Source: Novipirellula artificiosorum
Lineage (GTDB): Bacteria > Planctomycetota > Planctomycetia > Pirellulales > Pirellulaceae
Direction of reading: 5' to 3'
NCBI RefSeq assembly: GCF_007860135.1
Contig: NZ_SJPV01000013.1
Coordinates: forward strand, 1 to 64,000
Length of the DNA stretch: 64,000 nucleotides
The position numbers and the translations under genes are program-made. Within the stretch, counting starts at the first letter, position 1. Each line of letters opens with the position of its first letter. Under the pieces are notes generated by a model. The model was not told where the DNA came from. It did no database searches and saw only the letters and a list, made by a program, of their open reading frames with translations. Positions 45,568-54,128 of this stretch are shown one piece after another.

Positions 45568-47202
45568 ATGAAAAAGAAACTTCTTTCGCTTCTTATTGTT
45601 GGCGTGGCCGCTGCGGGAGTGGGAATCGTCTTTGCAAAGCGTCCCGTGCTGTTTGGTTTTGGCGGACCGGGTGGTCCGGACCGTACAGAACGGAAAATCC
45701 TCGAACAGTACGATGCTGACGCGAGCGGCTGGCTCGATGCGAACGAGCGTCAGATGGCTCGCAAAGCGATAGCCTCCGATCAAGGCCGAAGAGGTGGCCC
45801 TGGTGGTGGAACTGGTGGGCCGGGTCACGGCGAATCGACGCTGCCGGGAACGCCTGGACCGAAGGTCGCCGTTGGTGATGTCAATGCCTATCCAGACAAG
45901 CCGTTATACGACACCAGCATCTTGCGAACCGTGTTCTTGCAATTCGACAACGTTGACTGGGAATCTGAGATGGAAGATTTCTATTCAACCGATGTGGATG
46001 TCCCGGCAACCATGATCATGGATGGAAAGACCTACGAGATGGTCGGAGTTCACTTTCGCGGGGCTTCGTCGTATGACCACGTTCCGCGTGGCGGCAAGCG
46101 ATCGGTCAATGTGTCGTTGGACATGATCGACGAGGACCAAAATATCGACGGATACAAGACGTTGAACCTGCTGAACTGCCATTGTGATCCGTCCATGATG
46201 AGCAGCGTCGTGTATTCGCACATCGCTCGCCAATACATCCCGGCTCCTAAAGCCAACTTCGTCCACCTGGTCGTTAATGGCGAAAGCTGGGGGTTATACA
46301 ACAATGTTCAACAGTTCGACAAAAAGTTCCTGAAAGAAAACTACGGCGGATCAAAAGGGACACGTTGGAAGGTCAGCGGCAGCCCGCAAGCGGATGGTGG
46401 CCTGCGTTATCTAGGGGATGATCTGGATCCGTACAAGTTGCGGTTTGAGATGAAGTCGAGCGATGGCAAGAAGGCTTGGTCGGCACTTGTGCAGTTATGC
46501 AAGACATTGAACGAGACACCAAGCGAAGAGTTGGAGTCCGCACTGGAGCCGATGCTTGATATTGACGAAACCCTGAAGTTCCTCGCGCTCGACATCGTAC
46601 TCGCCAACAACGACGGCTACTGGACGCGGGCGAGTGACTACAACCTGTTCCGCGATCACGAAGGCATATTCCATGTCCTGCCGCACGACATGAACGAAGC
46701 CTTTGCGCTGTCCGGCCCCGGACCTGACAGTCGACGGGGTCCCGATGATCGACCGCACGGTCCTGGCGGTCCCGGCGGCAAACCGGGCTTCATCCGTGAC
46801 TTCTTCGGAAGTCTTGTGGGTGGCCACGGCGGTGGTCCTCTTCGCGGCGAAGTCGACGTCGATCCGCTGGTCGACATCAATAGCGATCGCATGCCGCTGC
46901 GAAGCCGATTGCTGGGGGTGCCCGAATTGCAACAGCGCTACCTTCAATACGTTCAGCAAATCGCGAGCGAATCGGTTGTCTGGGAGAACTTAGGTCCGGT
47001 CGTCGAGGACTATCGACAACTCATCGAACCGCTCGTCAAAGCGGATACGCGAAAGTTGACATCGTATGAAGCCTTTCAAGCGGCAACGGATCCTGAGACG
47101 CCGTCCTCGGATCACTCCATGTCGCTACGGAGGTTTGCAGACGAGCGACCCGCGTTCCTAAACTCGACGATTTCCGCTGCTGACAAAGCCGAGAATAAAT
47201 AG
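45568..47202 (+). CDS. Secreted CotH-family kinase-like protein with EF-hand
   Basis: 544 residues with a signal peptide (KLLSLLIVGVAAAGVGIVFA). An EF-hand-like loop (DADASGWLDANERQMARKAI, residues ~49-67) is followed by a Gly-rich linker and a CotH domain (~115-400): LRTVFLQFDNVDWESEMEDF, MVGVHFRGASSYDHVPRGGK, YKTLNLLNCHCDPSMMSSVV, WGLYNNVQQFDKKFLKENYG. Candidate catalytic residues are the Asp/Asn set in NNDGYWTRASDYNLFRDHEG and HVLPHDMNEAF, equivalent to the N-x-D..N..D pattern of CotH kinases. CotH kinases phosphorylate serines of secreted or coat proteins. A second Gly/Pro-rich segment (GPGPDSRRGPDDRPHGPGGP) follows. The usual WD(Y/V)D is here PHDMN. Confidence 0.85.
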   Translation: MKKKLLSLLIVGVAAAGVGIVFAKRPVLFGFGGPGGPDRTERKILEQYDADASGWLDANERQMARKAIASDQGRRGGPGGGTGGPGHGESTLPGTPGPKVAVGDVNAYPDKPLYDTSILRTVFLQFDNVDWESEMEDFYSTDVDVPATMIMDGKTYEMVGVHFRGASSYDHVPRGGKRSVNVSLDMIDEDQNIDGYKTLNLLNCHCDPSMMSSVVYSHIARQYIPAPKANFVHLVVNGESWGLYNNVQQFDKKFLKENYGGSKGTRWKVSGSPQADGGLRYLGDDLDPYKLRFEMKSSDGKKAWSALVQLCKTLNETPSEELESALEPMLDIDETLKFLALDIVLANNDGYWTRASDYNLFRDHEGIFHVLPHDMNEAFALSGPGPDSRRGPDDRPHGPGGPGGKPGFIRDFFGSLVGGHGGGPLRGEVDVDPLVDINSDRMPLRSRLLGVPELQQRYLQYVQQIASESVVWENLGPVVEDYRQLIEPLVKADTRKLTSYEAFQAATDPETPSSDHSMSLRRFADERPAFLNSTISAADKAENK

Positions 47203-47300
47203 ACCTTCAGGCGGTTTCACTCGATCGCAACTTGGGAAGTGACTGCAGGACCCTGGCTTGTCCACCGAATCGTCTGTTGACGTTGGTTGGATGCATGAGA

Positions 47301-47981
47301 TCACGCAATACGGTCGAGGAACGATCCAGCCGATCCGAGTTGCTCGCCAAGCGATTGCTCAAATTCACTAAAATCAACACCATTCTCTTCGAATAGACTG
47401 GTCAAGGCCAAGCGAAGTTCGTCTTGGGAAACATCGCTACCCGCTTCGGCAGTCAACTCCTGAATGGTCTCGATCATCTGGCTGATCAGCTCATCGGTCG
47501 AGGACTCTTCCAGGCCAGCGGAGATTAGAGCCGATTCCACGGCACTAGTTTCGCTCTCCTCTTCTCGGCGTGGTGGCGGTGGTCCATTTGGGCGGCCCGC
47601 CCCCGACGGCCCGCCGGGACCCGATGGCCGACCCGCAGCTGACACACTGCTTGCGCCCGTCACACCTCCCGCACCTGACACACCACTCGCTTGAATCGCT
47701 TCCTCGACTTCTCCCGAATCGATACCGTTGGCTTCGAGAACATCATCAACTACAGACTTAAACGCTGCACGGCTTGTCCCCCCCGACGACGACTCCGACC
47801 TCAGTAACGAGATCGCTTCGTCAACTTGTTCGAGCACATTGGCGGCCGTCGAATCATCCACGCCAAGGGACTGCAATGCTGATGCGAGTTTCTCGTCGTT
47901 CTTTGGCGGCGGACCTTGCGGCCGCGAATTGGAGGACGAAGCTTGGCTGGAGAACGACGCCATTGAGTTGGAAATGTTCAT
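47301..47981 (-). CDS. Acidic protein with two internal ~66-residue repeats
   Basis: The 226-residue product has no signal peptide. Residues ~30-96 (LASALQSLGVDDSTAANVLE ... LEANGIDSGEVEEAIQ) and ~146-212 (VESALISAGLEESSTDELIS ... FEENGVDFSEFEQSL) align: SAL-S-G----S------Q--E-I--L--E--S, then E-NG-D--E-E. A Gly/Pro/Ser linker (AGRPSGPGGPSGAGRPNGPP) joins them. Both copies are acidic and helical and end in a loop (ANGIDSGE/ENGVDFSE) that resembles a shortened EF-hand turn. I know no family. The GPGGPSG linker resembles those of the neighbouring secreted proteins, suggesting a functional link. Confidence 0.7.
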   Translation of the reverse strand: MNISNSMASFSSQASSSNSRPQGPPPKNDEKLASALQSLGVDDSTAANVLEQVDEAISLLRSESSSGGTSRAAFKSVVDDVLEANGIDSGEVEEAIQASGVSGAGGVTGASSVSAAGRPSGPGGPSGAGRPNGPPPPRREEESETSAVESALISAGLEESSTDELISQMIETIQELTAEAGSDVSQDELRLALTSLFEENGVDFSEFEQSLGEQLGSAGSFLDRIA

Positions 47982-48031
47982 TTTGACGGATCGCTGTTTG
48001 TTGTGTTGGTGAGATGGGACTAAGCGTGGCG

Positions 48032-48096
48032 GTAGCGGAAGTCGTCAAGACTTTCGGGAATTCGTATTGGCCGAAAATCTTGGCGAGTTCCGCTAC
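48032..48096. repeat. GTAGCGGAAGTCGTCAAGA-family palindrome, copy 2
   Basis: Imperfect inverted repeat GTAGCGGAAGTCGTCAAGAC ... CTTGGCGAGTTCCGCTAC. A degenerate half-copy follows (AACTTCTGACGAATTCCGCT at ~48118-48140). It lies between divergent genes. Confidence 0.85.
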
Positions 48097-48374
48097 CGGT
48101 AAACTGAGTGGTTGGATGAAACTTCTGACGAATTCCGCTACTGGAAAACGGAGTTGCGGCAGACTACTTGTCGGGCATCATCTGCCAAACTCTTGCCCGT
48201 TTCGTTTGAAAATCATTGGATTTTTAATTGTTTGTGGGCTTTTCAAGTATTCACGAAAAACTTCTGCAAAGCGTGGCCCTTTGCCCTTGCCGTTGGCGCA
48301 TTAACAAGCTGGCGGTCGTCTATCGAGCGTCAACCACTTGTTGCCCATGGAAAATCTGTCCGAGGAATCGAACC

Positions 48375-48935
48375 ATGAATCGTGCCTTTCAATTCTCAGT
48401 CGTCGTCGGCTTCGCACTTAGCTCAAGCCTGCTATTTGCACAACCTCCGGGACGAGGTGGACCTCCTGGGATGCGTGAAGGAGGAGGTCCGCCTACGGAG
48501 ATGATCATTCAGTTGTTCACACTGGCGGATGTCAATAGAGACAGCAGCGTGACGAAGGCGGAATTGACGGCGGTTCTGCAAAACCAAAGTCGTGGCAATC
48601 CATTCGGTGGTGGTGGCCCGCCTCCGCAAGCTGGCAACTTCGGACAAGCCAACCAGCAAGCTCAGAATCAACCGCCGCAAGACGGTGGTCCTCAGGGTCC
48701 GCCACCAACGCCCGGTCAAGTCTTGCCCGAATCCGTCGCTCAGTCGCTTAACCTAACCGATCGACAGAAGCGTATCCTTGCCGCACTGCAAGCCGACGTC
48801 GACAAACGTCTCGCTGCGATGCTAACAGACGAGCAAGAAGAGCAACTCAAAAACTATCGACCACCGCATGGCCCCGACCATGCCGAAGCCGGAGCTGACG
48901 AAGACGAAGAGGGACGGCCGCAACGTCCACAATGA
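48375..48935 (+). CDS. Secreted EF-hand protein, Gly/Pro/Gln-rich
   Basis: ATG at 48375 starts a signal peptide (MNRAFQFSVVVGFALSSSLL). The mature part begins with a Gly/Pro/Arg segment, then one EF-hand (LADVNRDSSVTKAELTAVL), a Gln/Pro-rich linker, and a helical C-terminal domain (NLTDRQKRILAALQADVDKR, LAAMLTDEQEEQLKNYR) like LTxxQxxxL Spy/CpxP-type repeats. It ends in acidic residues. The frame is open to 48228, but the upstream part is not signal-like. A calcium-responsive extracytoplasmic role is likely. Confidence 0.82.
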   Translation: MNRAFQFSVVVGFALSSSLLFAQPPGRGGPPGMREGGGPPTEMIIQLFTLADVNRDSSVTKAELTAVLQNQSRGNPFGGGGPPPQAGNFGQANQQAQNQPPQDGGPQGPPPTPGQVLPESVAQSLNLTDRQKRILAALQADVDKRLAAMLTDEQEEQLKNYRPPHGPDHAEAGADEDEEGRPQRPQ

Positions 48936-48948
48936 CTCGACCGTTTCT

Positions 48949-49007
48949 GTAGCGGAACTCGTCAAGAGTTTCGAGTCACAATCGAAAGTCATCACGACTT
49001 CCGCTAC
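48949..49007. repeat. GTAGCGGAA(C/G)TCGTCAAGA-family palindrome, copy 3
   Basis: Inverted repeat GTAGCGGAACTCGTCAAGAG ... CACGACTTCCGCTAC, 22 bases before the kinase start. In this position it could affect transcription or translation of the kinase. Confidence 0.85.
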
Positions 49008-49028
49008 CATTTCTTGTAGAATACTTTG

Positions 49029-51386
49029 ATGCCCAATCCCACTGAACGCGCGATCTTTCTGCAAGCGCTCGACGAGGATAACCTCGATGAGCGTCTGGCC
49101 TATTTGGATTCCGCCTGCGGTGACGATGCATCTCTGCGTGGATCGGTCGAAGCACTGTTAGCCGCGCATGAGCGACCGGCCGCGCTTTTGGATCATCCCA
49201 TCTGCGGTGACCGGAGCCGTTTTGCATTTTCCAGCGAACTCAGCGAGGGTCCGCTCGAGCATATCGGGATGCAGATCGGCCCTTACAAGCTGATGGAGCA
49301 AATTGGTGAGGGAGGTTTTGGTCTCGTCTTTGTCGCTGAACAAGAGCAACCGGTTCGGCGGCGAGTGGCGCTGAAAATCGTCAAGCCGGGCGCGGCATCC
49401 AAAGAGGTCATTGCCCGCTTTGAGGGCGAACGCCAAGCCGTTGCGATGATGAACCATCCCAACATTGCCCAGGTATTCGATGCCGGAGTCACCACCGACC
49501 ATCGGCCCTTCTTCGTGATGGAACTCGTGCGGGGACTGCCCATCACGGAGTTCTGCGACAAGAAGCAACTGGATCTCCGCGAGCGATTAAATCTGATCAT
49601 TGACGTTTGCTCTGCCGTCCATCATGCGCATCAGAAGGGTGTCATCCACCGCGACATCAAGCCGTCCAACGTGATGGTCACGCTGCACGACGGAAAGCCT
49701 GTTGCGAAAGTGATTGATTTCGGCGTCGCCAAAGCGATTGGACAAAGGCTGACCGACAAAACCGTCTACACCCGTTTTCACTCGATGATCGGCACACCAC
49801 TCTACATGAGCCCGGAACAGGCGGAGATGAGCGGGCTCGATATCGACACACGCAGCGACATCTATTCGCTCGGTGTCTTGCTGTACGAATTGCTTGCCGG
49901 CACGACGCCTTTCGACCGCAATCGTCTGGATTCCGCAGGGCTCGATGAACTGCGCCGTATCATCCGCGAAGAAGAGCCGCCACGACCCAGTACCCGACTT
50001 TCGACGCTCAACAAGACGCTTTCCACGATCGCCGACCAACGCCGGATTGACCCGGGACGATTGACGTCGACTCTGCGCGGTGATCTCGACTGGATTGTCA
50101 TGAAGTCGCTCGAAAAGGACCGTTCACGGCGATACGACTCGGCAGCATCGTTGGCCGATGACATTCGTCGTTTCCTCGATGGCGACCCCATCACTGCGCG
50201 ACCGCCCAGCACAGCGTATCAATTCCAGAAGTTTGCTCGCCGTCACCGCGTCGTTATCATCACCGCTGCTCTGGTCGGCTGTTCGATGATCGTGGGTACT
50301 GCCGCAAGCTTGTGGCAGATGTCGAAAGCGATCGCGGCCAAACAGGAAGTCGAGCAGTTCGCAGCGAACTTGACGCAGGCCAGTGTTCTGGTCGCTAGCG
50401 GTCAGACGCACGCCGATGCGGGTCGCTGGAGTGAAGCGGCGCGGGACTATGGCGCCGCCGTTGCGATCCAGCCGACGTTCTTCCTGCCGCGCGTGCAACG
50501 AGGTCAGCTTTACGCTCGGATTTACCTTTTGCCAGAAGCTGCCCGGGATTATGCGTTCGCATTGGATACCGGCGCTTCGACTTCACAGCCACAGTGGTGG
50601 GGAGTGCCAGCTTTGTTTCTCTACACCGGGCACGATGATGCGTTCGCTCGACTGAGCAAGCAGTATCAACAGCATCTGTTGCAGGATCCCGATGAGCCCA
50701 AGTGGCTGACGCTACGTGGATTGGTCGTCAGTGATCAAAACAATGAGTCGATGGATCGGCAGGCTCTTGCTGAGCTGGCGCGAAGTTGGTTGTCGCTGCC
50801 GCCGCCTGGACCGCCGCCCGGGCTTGATGAGCTACTTGGTTTTGATGAGCTACTTGGTCTTGATGGCCCGCCCGGTTTTGGTCGGCCACCCGGCCCAGAG
50901 TCCAACGGTCCGCCGGGTTGGCGCGAAGGTCCGCCACCGGATCGCTTGGACGGTGGGCGACCACGCGAGAGCTTGCCACGAAACATGTGTCAATACGTCT
51001 CGGCATTAGCAGAACTGCGCGACAAGAATTTTGATTCAGCACTCAACCTGCTTCGCGAAGCAGATGCCGACCCTCGTTGGCCAGACCGATACCTGGTACA
51101 GGCACCTTTAGCACTAGCCTATCATTACAGCGGCAAGAGCGAACAGGCGAAGCGGGCACTTGATCTCTCGGGTGAATTGATCCGTGACGTTCTCAATGTA
51201 TTGCGCGAGCATCCGCAGGAAAATGGATCGACACTTTGGAGCGACCTCGTCGAGGCGTTGCAGATCCACGACGAAGCATCGCAAGCCATTGTCGGCATCC
51301 CCTCACCATTGAGGCCGAACGTCGATCAAGTCCGCGGTGCGTCGCTGAATCTGATCGCTCGACCGATGAATTCGCAATCCGAGTAG
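49029..51386 (+). CDS. Membrane-anchored Ser/Thr protein kinase with TPR-like tail
   Basis: Kinase domain at residues ~84-370: glycine loop IGEGGFGLVFVAEQ, catalytic lysine in RRVALKIVKP (Lys116), HRDIKPSNVMV, metal-binding VIDFGVAKA and activation segment GTPLYMSPEQAE. An N-terminal ~80 residues precede it (TERAIFLQALDEDNLDERLA, typical of planctomycete Hanks-type kinases). A membrane helix (IITAALVGCSMIVGTAASLW) follows near residue 418, then an outside domain with TPR-like helices (WSEAARDYGAAVAIQPTFFL). A short repetitive insert (LLGFDELLGLDGPPGFGRPP, GPESNGPPG) interrupts this domain. ATG at 49029 is chosen over the TTG one codon earlier. It would phosphorylate cytoplasmic targets in response to a periplasmic signal. 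Confidence 0.9.
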   Translation: MPNPTERAIFLQALDEDNLDERLAYLDSACGDDASLRGSVEALLAAHERPAALLDHPICGDRSRFAFSSELSEGPLEHIGMQIGPYKLMEQIGEGGFGLVFVAEQEQPVRRRVALKIVKPGAASKEVIARFEGERQAVAMMNHPNIAQVFDAGVTTDHRPFFVMELVRGLPITEFCDKKQLDLRERLNLIIDVCSAVHHAHQKGVIHRDIKPSNVMVTLHDGKPVAKVIDFGVAKAIGQRLTDKTVYTRFHSMIGTPLYMSPEQAEMSGLDIDTRSDIYSLGVLLYELLAGTTPFDRNRLDSAGLDELRRIIREEEPPRPSTRLSTLNKTLSTIADQRRIDPGRLTSTLRGDLDWIVMKSLEKDRSRRYDSAASLADDIRRFLDGDPITARPPSTAYQFQKFARRHRVVIITAALVGCSMIVGTAASLWQMSKAIAAKQEVEQFAANLTQASVLVASGQTHADAGRWSEAARDYGAAVAIQPTFFLPRVQRGQLYARIYLLPEAARDYAFALDTGASTSQPQWWGVPALFLYTGHDDAFARLSKQYQQHLLQDPDEPKWLTLRGLVVSDQNNESMDRQALAELARSWLSLPPPGPPPGLDELLGFDELLGLDGPPGFGRPPGPESNGPPGWREGPPPDRLDGGRPRESLPRNMCQYVSALAELRDKNFDSALNLLREADADPRWPDRYLVQAPLALAYHYSGKSEQAKRALDLSGELIRDVLNVLREHPQENGSTLWSDLVEALQIHDEASQAIVGIPSPLRPNVDQVRGASLNLIARPMNSQSE

Positions 51387-51573
51387 GTGGATATTTCGTG
51401 AAACTCTCGTTTTCCTTTGTCCCCTCATGTCATGATACGGCGCATTGTCTGTTAGTAGGGCTGGCAATCACCAAGCTCAACTCGGACTGCAAGCGATGAC
51501 CCTCAACTCAAGCGTCAATCGTCAGAACTTATGTTACAAACCGTTTAGCGAAACCCCATTCAAGGAAGAAACC

Positions 51574-51768
51574 ATGTTGGTGCTATCACGAACCGTCGGC
51601 GAGCGAATCACGATCGGCGACGACGTTCAAATCATCATTACCCGAGTCGCGGGCGGACGGGTGAGCATCGGCATCGACGCACCCATCAGTGTCGCGGTGC
51701 GCCGCAACGAGCTTGTGCCGCGACAACCTGGTCCGTCGTTAGCACAGAGCAATGCGACATCAGATTAG
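51574..51768 (+). CDS. csrA: Carbon storage regulator CsrA
   Basis: 64 residues starting MLVLSRTVGERITIGDDVQI with the full CsrA pattern, including Arg44 (AVRRNEL), which contacts RNA. CsrA dimers bind GGA motifs in leaders and control translation or mRNA stability. AAGGA lies seven bases upstream of the ATG. The last ~15 residues (RQPGPSLAQSNATSD) extend past the conserved core, as in many planctomycete copies. It follows the kinase gene by 188 bp on the same strand. Confidence 0.93.
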   Translation: MLVLSRTVGERITIGDDVQIIITRVAGGRVSIGIDAPISVAVRRNELVPRQPGPSLAQSNATSD

Positions 51769-51805
51769 TTCTTCTCGACGGCAAACATGGTAGACAAGAA
51801 CCTAT

Positions 51806-52072
51806 TTGGTCAAAATCCCCTTCACTTGGCCAGCCGATCATCGCAAAACGGATCAAGCGAGAGGCCAACAGGAACTTGGCGAAACACGCCACCGCAACAC
51901 TCAAGACGAGATGCGGCTAACCACAGATAAGAACGGCGAGTTTTCCATCGACTGGCCCGACCCGGGAATGTACGGGATCGAAACCAGCACGGAGGATAAG
52001 GCAACAAAGATCCCACAAGCACAAACCCGTCGCCTAGGTTATGCTGCCACGCTGGAAGTGTTGCCCCAGTAA
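51806..52072 (+). pseudogene. DUF4198 protein, C-terminal fragment
   Basis: From about 51910 the frame reads MRLTTDKNGEFSIDWPDPGM, YGIETSTEDKATKIPQAQTR and RLGYAATLEVLPQ. This matches the end of DUF4198 proteins (TTDKxGxFxxxWPxxGMYxLE...YAATLEVLPQ), periplasmic proteins often linked to nickel/cobalt uptake. The upstream ~35 residues do not fit the domain, and the normal ~200-residue beta-sandwich and signal peptide are missing. The stop lies two bases from the stop of the convergent DUF1559 gene. Confidence 0.72.
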
Positions 52073-52073
52073 G

Positions 52074-53021
52074 TTAAGGTTCCGTAAACACTTCATGTCC
52101 CGCTCGGGTGCTGATCGCATGAAATACCACTTCGTCAATGAACTCCGTGATCATGCGGACGCTGCCGTCGGCCCTTAGGAAATGCGTTCCACCAGGATGC
52201 AGGCTGCTGAAGTTATGGAAGTACTGTGCTGGCGTTTGCTTCGAGTTCGGCGGATAGCTGCTGACCCCCGCGACTCGTGCAACCCCATGTTCTCCACCGC
52301 TGACGACACCCACCCAGGTGGATGGCGCGTACAATGAACTGCGTTCGCCGACGATGATTGTGTTGCTCAAACCGTCCAGGATATCGGCAAATCGACATTG
52401 GCGGTTCAGAAAAAAAGTGCCGTTGCCTTCACCGCCGTTGTACTTCGGACTGCTGGGATTGCAGGTCAAGTGAAATTCCTCAGTGCCGAACATGCCGATA
52501 TAGTTGCCGGTCGCCATCTCAATCGGAAAGGAAATACCGGTCACGACCGACGGTCCCCCATCGTTCAGTTGAAACGTTTTGTCGCCAATGTCCGATGGAC
52601 AACGGTATGTTGCAATCATTGCGACTCGTGCCTCATCATTGATCGGGTCCGAGATGGGATATTCGGGGTGGATCAAGCTATCTTGAACGGCAGCTTGTTC
52701 CAGGTAAGGCAAGATCGCGGCACTCCAAGACCAGCCTGGGACGCCGAACCAGTGGGATGTGTCACAGCCAACTTCGTAGCCACGCCATCCGGCAGGCAAT
52801 TTTCGGAACACGTCGTGATACATTTGCAAGCCGAGGCCAATTTGCTTCATGTTATTGGAGCACGACATGCGACGCGCTGCCTCGCGCGCGGCCTGAACCG
52901 CAGGCAGCAGCAGGCCGACAAGGATGCCAATAATCGCGATCACCACCAGTAGCTCGACGAGCGTAAAGCCGGAGCGAGGTTGGATAGATCGGATTCTCTG
53001 TTTCTCTTCAATGGTTTTCAT
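52074..53021 (-). CDS. DUF1559 domain secreted pilin-like protein
   Basis: ATG at 53021 gives 315 residues. The prepilin-like leader is SGFTLVELLVVIAIIGILVG, then LLLPAVQAAREAARRMSCSN. The DUF1559 body has the landmarks ILPYLEQAAV, TYRCPSDIGD, FADILDGLSNTIIVGERSS and SLHPGGTHFLRADGSVRMI. Planctomycetes encode dozens of these; they are processed like type IV pilins and are probably surface or fibre subunits, function unproven. The frame is open to 53147, but only the 53021 start places the leader near the N-terminus. Confidence 0.88.
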   Translation of the reverse strand: MKTIEEKQRIRSIQPRSGFTLVELLVVIAIIGILVGLLLPAVQAAREAARRMSCSNNMKQIGLGLQMYHDVFRKLPAGWRGYEVGCDTSHWFGVPGWSWSAAILPYLEQAAVQDSLIHPEYPISDPINDEARVAMIATYRCPSDIGDKTFQLNDGGPSVVTGISFPIEMATGNYIGMFGTEEFHLTCNPSSPKYNGGEGNGTFFLNRQCRFADILDGLSNTIIVGERSSLYAPSTWVGVVSGGEHGVARVAGVSSYPPNSKQTPAQYFHNFSSLHPGGTHFLRADGSVRMITEFIDEVVFHAISTRAGHEVFTEP

Positions 53022-53229
53022 GGTACGTGTGATCGTTTGTTCGGTGGGGGGACAGCGTCTAATGCTGGCGTGATGAAGAGCCTTGCGGAGTGCGCACGAG
53101 TCGTCGATACGAGGTTTGGTCGGACCGTGTATCGTGCAAACGCGCACACACCCGCAAAGCCAATAGATAGGCTTCCAGCCGGGGTGCTGTGGGGTTCCCA
53201 GGCGGGAAGCCTAGGCTACGAGTTGCAGA

Positions 53230-53649
53230 TCAAACCGCGATCACAGGGGGCCCACGCTGGGGCGGCAAAGAAAGTGGCGATACAACGTCACCTAACAAGA
53301 AAACGGCAACGACCAAATCACAACAGGGCTGTTGCTGTTGCAAACACTCGAGCCGGCATAGAAATCCACTTGCCGCGCTCAGCGATTGGCAGATCGGGCA
53401 GCAATCCGAATCGTGCGGTTTGTCAGATCGCTGAGGACTCTTGGGGTCCGAGTTCGTGTCCGCGATCCCAGGACGCTCGAAACAGGAAGCATGCGAATGA
53501 CAACAGCATGTGGGCGTGCTCTCGAACCCTCCAGGCGATGGTCCGTGAACACCCTCACTGCACTCCACTACATGCCACCACGCAGGGGCATGCCCGAGCA
53601 CCAGCATAAGGCAAAACAGCGCAATCGATAGATATCGGAACAGGGCCAC
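53230..53649 (-). CDS. Small exported Cys/His-rich protein
   Basis: GTG at 53649 gives a 139-residue protein with a signal-like stretch (LFRYLSIALFCLMLVLGHAP). It is rich in Cys and His: STPTCCCHSHASCFERPG, then HDSDCCPICQSLSAASGFLC and LECLQQQQPCCDL. The CCxICQxL motif occurs in planctomycete proteins that I have seen beside metal-transport or DUF4198 genes. Cys-His clusters suggest metal binding, but no family is certain. It is oriented with, and upstream of, the DUF1559 gene. Confidence 0.6.
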   Translation of the reverse strand: MALFRYLSIALFCLMLVLGHAPAWWHVVECSEGVHGPSPGGFESTPTCCCHSHASCFERPGIADTNSDPKSPQRSDKPHDSDCCPICQSLSAASGFLCRLECLQQQQPCCDLVVAVFLLGDVVSPLSLPPQRGPPVIAV

Positions 53650-54019
53650 GACGAAATCGCCCAAGTGGGGGAGATGCAAGCAAAAAGCAGTGCGGTCCGA
53701 CCAAAGCCACGATCGTGAATACGCTACACCTTCCGTATCAGTTCGTCTCCTGGGATCTTTCTGCCGGTATTCTTGAAAGAAAGTATAGCAAAACGCCAAA
53801 ACACTAGACCGATTCACAACAACGCGTTCGACAACCCATCATCGTACCAACGTCGGATGATACCCGCATGAAGGCAAAAGACATTGATGCGTTTGATTTT
53901 TGCTTCGGCGAAATGTGCGACGAGCCTATTCCTTGAACCGATGTTTCAAGAAGTCGCCGACGTAGATGATGTACTCGAACGGCAACGCATCTACTCTTGT
54001 GGACATCTGGGGTTGTGCC

Positions 54020-54078
54020 GTGGCACAGGCTTCCAGCCTGTGATTTTGAATCCACACGCCCGGAAGCCTATGCCACGA
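54020..54078. repeat. GGCACAGGCTTCCAGCCTGTG palindrome, copy 2
   Basis: GTGGCACAGGCTTCCAGCCT ... CGGAAGCCTATGCCACG. Same family as 26145-26197 and 54728-54790. It sits just downstream of the bacterioferritin-like gene. Confidence 0.8.
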
Positions 54079-54128
54079 AATCGGACAGTGCGCAGCGTCA
54101 AACGTGAGCGGCGTGGAGGACAGCATGC

